Of a DNA stretch of 64,000 bases, positions 59,737 through 64,000 are shown piece after piece (the stretch's first letter is position 1; the number at the start of each line of letters is the position of its first letter). The DNA is from Nectonema munidae. Taxonomy: Eukaryota > Nematomorpha > Nectonematoida > Nectonematidae. Where the stretch lies: the NCBI GenBank assembly GCA_030549495.1, contig JAUIRK010000708.1:499001-563000 (forward strand), given 5' to 3'. The translations under genes were made by a program, and so were the position numbers. Under the pieces are notes generated by a model. The model was not told the DNA's origin, made no database searches, and worked only from the letters and a program-made list of their open reading frames with translations.

Positions 59737-62120
59737 ATGAAATGTTCAATGTGTAGTTTTTTTACATATTTTGAAGAAGAATTCGTGTATCATCTCTTTT
59801 CTCGGCATCGATTTGAAGAAAATTTTTTTGTTGAATGTTCTTCAAAAAACTGTTTTTCTATCTTTCGTTCTTATGAGTCATTTCGTAAGCATTGCTCACG
59901 GAAACATTATTCTTCTCATCAATCAAATTCTTCTTATGCTTATTCTGACAATTCTAGAAGTTTTTCACCTGAAGTTTCATTTGAAAAGTGTCACATCAAA
60001 GATGCTTTGTTTTTGCTGAAGTTAAAAGCAAGTTTTTCGCTCAGTCAATCATCCATAAATAAAATTATCCCTTTAATCCGCACACTTGTAGATGAAAAGC
60101 TCGCTGAGGTTTACAATAAAATAAAGAACCTAGGACTTGATTGTCAAAAAATAGAAGAAATTTATAAAATTTTACAGCTTAGGTGTTTTGATGGTCTTGA
60201 GACAGAGTTTTTACAGCGCAAGTATTTTCTGAGATACTTTGATCTTGTCGAACCTCAAAAGGTTTTTATGGGAACAAAAACTTTTATAAATTCAAAGAAA
60301 AGCAAAGTTACTAAAGATTTATTTGGATACTACGTTCCTTTTATGAACCAACTAGAAGTTATTCTCTCTTCCAATGAGATAAAGTTTTTTGATGTTAACA
60401 ATCAAAAAAAGTGCATGAAAGACTTCTTTGATGGATCAAATTTTGAAAATTTGAATTTTTGAGCAAAAAAAAAGTTCTCTTTATATTGCTTTATATTATG
60501 ATGACTTTGAAATAGCAAACCCTATTGGCGCACATAGAAAAAAGCATAAAGTTACAGTTTTATATTGGACACTTCTAAATATTCTACCTCATCTTCGCTT
60601 TACTTTACCATTTTCTCAACTTTTAACAATTACAAAAGCACAAACATTGAAAACTTTTGGTATCAAGACTCTTTAAAAGACTTTGAAGAAAGTATGAAGC
60701 GGTTATTTACTGGTGTAGAACTAAAAGTTAACAAAGAAATTAAGAAAGTGTATGGTATTTTATATTGCGTTTTGGGTGACACTCCTGCAGCACAGTACAT
60801 TGGTGGTTTTAAAGAAGGCGTTAGCTTTGCAAAAAAACCCTGCAGAACGTGTGAAATTGATATTTCGCAACTTTCAAATAGTCTTTATGGGGAGCAGTTT
60901 AAGCTGAGGAACGAAAGAGAACATCAAATCAGGTGTGAGGAAATGACAAAAATGTCTCCCTCTCAGAGAAAGCATTTTTCAAAGATCTATGGCATTAATA
61001 GGTTGTCTGCTTTGAGTAGTTTTCCTTTATTTAAAGTCACTGAATGTATACTGCATGATCCCATGCATGTTTTATTTGAAGGTGTTGTTAAGATATCAAT
61101 TCAATTACTTCTAGAAACATTCATTTATGATAAAAAGTATTTTACTCTTGAAAGACTTAACTTTTTCATTTCTAGCTTTCAATATGTTCATACAATGTTG
61201 AATGATAAACCTCAAACTTTAGAAAGAAATTCCCTAAAATATTTTAATACGTTACCCATGACTGCCATTGAAACAAAGAATTTTATGTATGTTTTGCCTT
61301 TTCTTGTTTCCGATTTCGTTCCTAAAGATGATAAGATGTGGCAAAATTTCATCAAGCTTATAAAGATATGCTCACTAATATTGTCTCCCATTATATCCGA
61401 TGTCACGTTAGACTCCTTGTATGTTTTAATTTATCAGCACAATTTTTTTTTTGCTGAAACATTTGGCCATACAACTTTTCCACCAAAGCTTCATTATCTT
61501 ACACATTTTACTGATCAAATGAGAAAGTTTGGACCAGCTCGCAACCATTGGTGTGTGCGATTTGAGGCAAAACACAGTATTTTTAAAAATGTTAAATGGA
61601 AGAATTTCAAATGTATCGAAAAGTCATTGGCTGTTTTCCATCAACATTGGGCGTGTATGGAACAGGTAAAAGAATTTCATCTTTGCATACTTTTGTTGAA
61701 GTTGGTGAAAAGCAACCTCTTGATATTAACGAACTTATTGATTTGAACCTGCCTTTGAACAAAACCTCTGAACATTTTACCTGTCAAAGAAATGTTTTTA
61801 CAACTGATTCTGCAAAATTAAATGGAATTAAATACATGAAAAATGACGTTTTACTTTTCTCTAAATTGAAAAGCGACGAGCCAAAATTCTGTTTAATTGA
61901 AAAAATTTTGATTTCATCCGATGATATACTTTTTTTCGTGTGTGATAAACTTGAAATACTTGAGTTTGATGCTCATCTTAATGCTTTTTGTTGTCAAAAG
62001 CTTAACCAAAAAGTCTATGTTGAATTCGCAAAATTTGATTACAAATGGCCTCAAACTTGTTTTTCATACAATGAAAAGATTTATGTGATTTTAGTTAAAG
62101 TTGATTTTTGTTGGTCATAA
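59737..62120 (+). pseudogene. zinc-finger DDE-type transposase (CMC/Plavaka-like), recently broken
   Basis: The N-terminal part (59737-60462) has two zinc-finger-like motifs: C-x2-C...H-x4-H in MKCSMCSFF...YHLFSRH and C-x4-C...H-x4-H in CSSKNC...KHCSRKH. Next comes YYDDFEIANPIGAHRKKHKV (about 60490-60560). Then come a D-D-E-like set: LGDTPAAQYIGGFKEG with a Cys pair (CRTC), LHDPMHVLFEGVVK, and WCVRFEAKHSIFKNVKW. A C-terminal part is at 61596-62120. The order and motifs match multi-copy animal transposases I associate with the CMC/Plavaka group; the exact superfamily is uncertain. A TGA and shift near 60460-60480, a shift near 60660 and one near 61690 break it. The long open pieces suggest recent inactivation. 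Confidence 0.7.
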
Positions 62121-62251
62121 TAAAAGTGTTTTATGTTTACAATTTTTCACTTTTTACAGATTTAAACTGTACTTATTATTCTCTTTGTCATTCAATATTT
62201 AAATTGAAGTACATTTTTTCAACGAAAAGCTTTGTATGATCAAAAATAAGT

Positions 62252-63784
62252 ATGGATAAAGTGGCGATTCAAATTAATGAAAACAGCACAACTTTACAAG
62301 TTACTCAGTGTCTTGAATCATTGAATTTTCCTTCTCACGTTGTTTCAGCTTTCAATGGTTTTTAATTTTTTTAAATCTCAATTTAAGTTTTTTTTACATC
62401 TAGATATACATTTAGAAAACGAAATTGACGGGATGGTATTTTATCATCTAGAAGAGAGTGATATTTTGAAAATGCTTGATAATAAAATTGGACCGACCAA
62501 AAAAGTGATGCTTTTAATCAATGAAGCTAAAGGAAAGACTGAGAAAATTAATGATCAAGGAGAAACATCAAATGAAAGTACTTCGAATTCGTCACAAGTA
62601 ACTGTTTTCGATATATTTATATTTCTACAATTATATTTTTAGGAGAAAACAATAAATAATGAAACAAATGATAACAAAATTTTACCTAAATTCTCAAATA
62701 AAGTCACATCACTTTTGAAAAGTGGGAAAATAATTAATGAATTTGATAGACTTGTAGAAGAAATCGCTTATCATATTATGACAATGGAAGAATTCAAAAA
62801 AAAGGAAGATTACAACTATTTAGGAAAAATGCTTTATTCTATGTATCCGTGTATTTCTTTTCCATATGGAAGATCCCCATGGGTAAATATGATTTTTAGT
62901 ATTTTTTTTTAAATATTGTCGTGTTTTAGGCATACTTTAATAAGAAACTCTCGCAAAAAGTGCGAAATATAAGGTGGAAGTGGAATAAGAAAACCTTTCG
63001 GGACAAAATACGAAGAAAAAGAAAAAGAGTTCTGAATTCGTAGCTAGTGAAATATATCGTAAGTTATTACTTTTTTTTCTATTTTTGGTTTTTGCATTTT
63101 TTGTCTTCTAGAAGAAACATCAAATGAAATGATATCATCAGATGCCCTTAAATTATTGAGTGAACAAGTGGAGCAAAATTTTCAAGATCAAAGATTTTGC
63201 GGCTTTATATCTTGCCCAAGAAATTTCTTTTTTTGGCGAAGAAATACTATAAAGAACTTACCAGTTGGTCTTAAGGAAGTTATAAATAAATTTCCTTTTC
63301 TAGAAAAACTTAAAATTGGTAAACTTGTTAGTTTTCTTTGCATCTGAATATTTGATTTTCCTTTTTTTAGGTTGAAAAAGAATTTGCTCTATTAAAACCT
63401 GAATTAATTGAAGACGAAATTAATAAAAAATTTGAAGAAACTGTGGAAAAATTAGTGAGAATTTTTGACTTTGAAGTTTTCAAAGACAAAAACTTAAGAG
63501 ATTTTGAAATTTTAATAAAGCTTGAGAAAAAAATATCCTTTTTATCATCTAAAAGCTCATCAAATGAAAAATAACTTCACTGTTGTTGATGTAAGCATAA
63601 ATTTATACGTTATATAGTACAAAAATAAGCATTGTTTTTTTAGAATAGTCCATTTGATACTACATCAAAAATAGGAAGCTCTCCGAGAATGATCATTTTG
63701 AAAAATAATGAAATACGTGCCATTTACATAGTTGGAGACGGAATTTCCTATCATGTAGATTCAAAAATAAAGAGAAGGCGATGA
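62252..63784 (+). CDS. SAM-domain, SAMD3-like gene with very short introns (possibly decaying)
   Basis: Exons proposed: 62252-62357, 62404-62597, 62643-62882, 62930-about 63058, 63112-63318, 63371-63590 and 63644-63784. The first three joins are in phase, with GT-AG introns of 46, 45 and 47 bp. Exons 1-2 form a SAM-like domain: VTQCLESLNF...IHLENEIDGMVFYHLEESD and ILKMLDNKIGPTKK. Exons 3-4 contain VEEIAYHIMTM, YLGKMLYSMYPCISFPYGRS and QKVRNIRWKWNK, resembling the region after the SAM domain in SAMD3-like proteins. The later exons are open but their phases do not join cleanly at 63000-63060, 63318/63371 and 63573, so there may be frameshifts or different splice sites. It starts 130 bp after the transposase, in the same sense. 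It is likely an accessory gene of the same element, though a host gene cannot be excluded. Confidence 0.55.
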
Positions 63785-64000
63785 TATTTTTATTGAAGAC
63801 CTATTATGTTTTTGATTTATGTTATCCTAAAAGTTTTCAAACTTTAGGATTTTTTACAAAAACATGTATTAAATGATGACTTTCCTTTTTTTCAAAGGAT
63901 CAAATTTGATCAAATTTGAAAAAAGTTATACCGAATGGTTATAAAAAATTCAACCTTTATGCATGTTCTTTTAGTTTTTTTTTATTTTTTCTGTATATAT

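Overview
This is an AT-rich eukaryotic window of host gene introns and dense transposon debris. GT-AG introns, DNA transposons of several superfamilies, tRNA-derived SINEs and LINE fragments point to an animal. The composition and repeat mix suggest a crustacean, possibly a parasitic copepod such as a sea louse. That placement is inference; nothing in the sequence proves it.

Host gene (about 1.8-28.85 kb, + strand). Eight exons join with compatible phases into 502 codons plus a stop. They encode the catalytic domain and C-terminus of a PDE3-type cyclic nucleotide phosphodiesterase. The N-terminal exons lie left of the window. Its introns hold hAT, piggyBac and Tc1/IS630-type remnants, MITEs, a SINE, a 28-bp minisatellite and larger tandem repeats. 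The last intron carries a piggyBac-like element whose own terminal repeat is interrupted by a hAT element with a perfect 8-bp target duplication.

Middle (30-50 kb). There is a SINE, a decayed transposase of a family whose name I cannot give (30.5-33.2 kb, -), degenerate tandem repeats, a broken piggyBac transposase (41.5-43.6 kb, -), LINE tails, and the most unusual feature. This is an inverted pair of about 2.2-2.4 kb units (37.3-39.7 and 47.7-49.9 kb). Each unit has an open frame for the same unrecognised protein: two membrane segments around a charged coil, a Lys/Glu/Ser-rich tail and a terminal Cys-Cys-Cys cluster. The two copies differ in a patchy way.

Right part (50-64 kb). A 5'-truncated LINE with a long reverse-transcriptase frame is split by an apparently intact hAT element (596-residue BED-finger transposase, 8-bp duplication). 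A decayed relative of that hAT follows at 56-57.9 kb. The window ends with a broken zinc-finger transposase that keeps a D-D-E-like motif set (59.7-62.1 kb). Just downstream, in the same orientation, is a multi-exon gene with a SAM domain and 45-50 bp introns, probably an accessory gene of the same transposon lineage.

I saw no rRNA, functional tRNA, CRISPR or convincing LTR/viral element.
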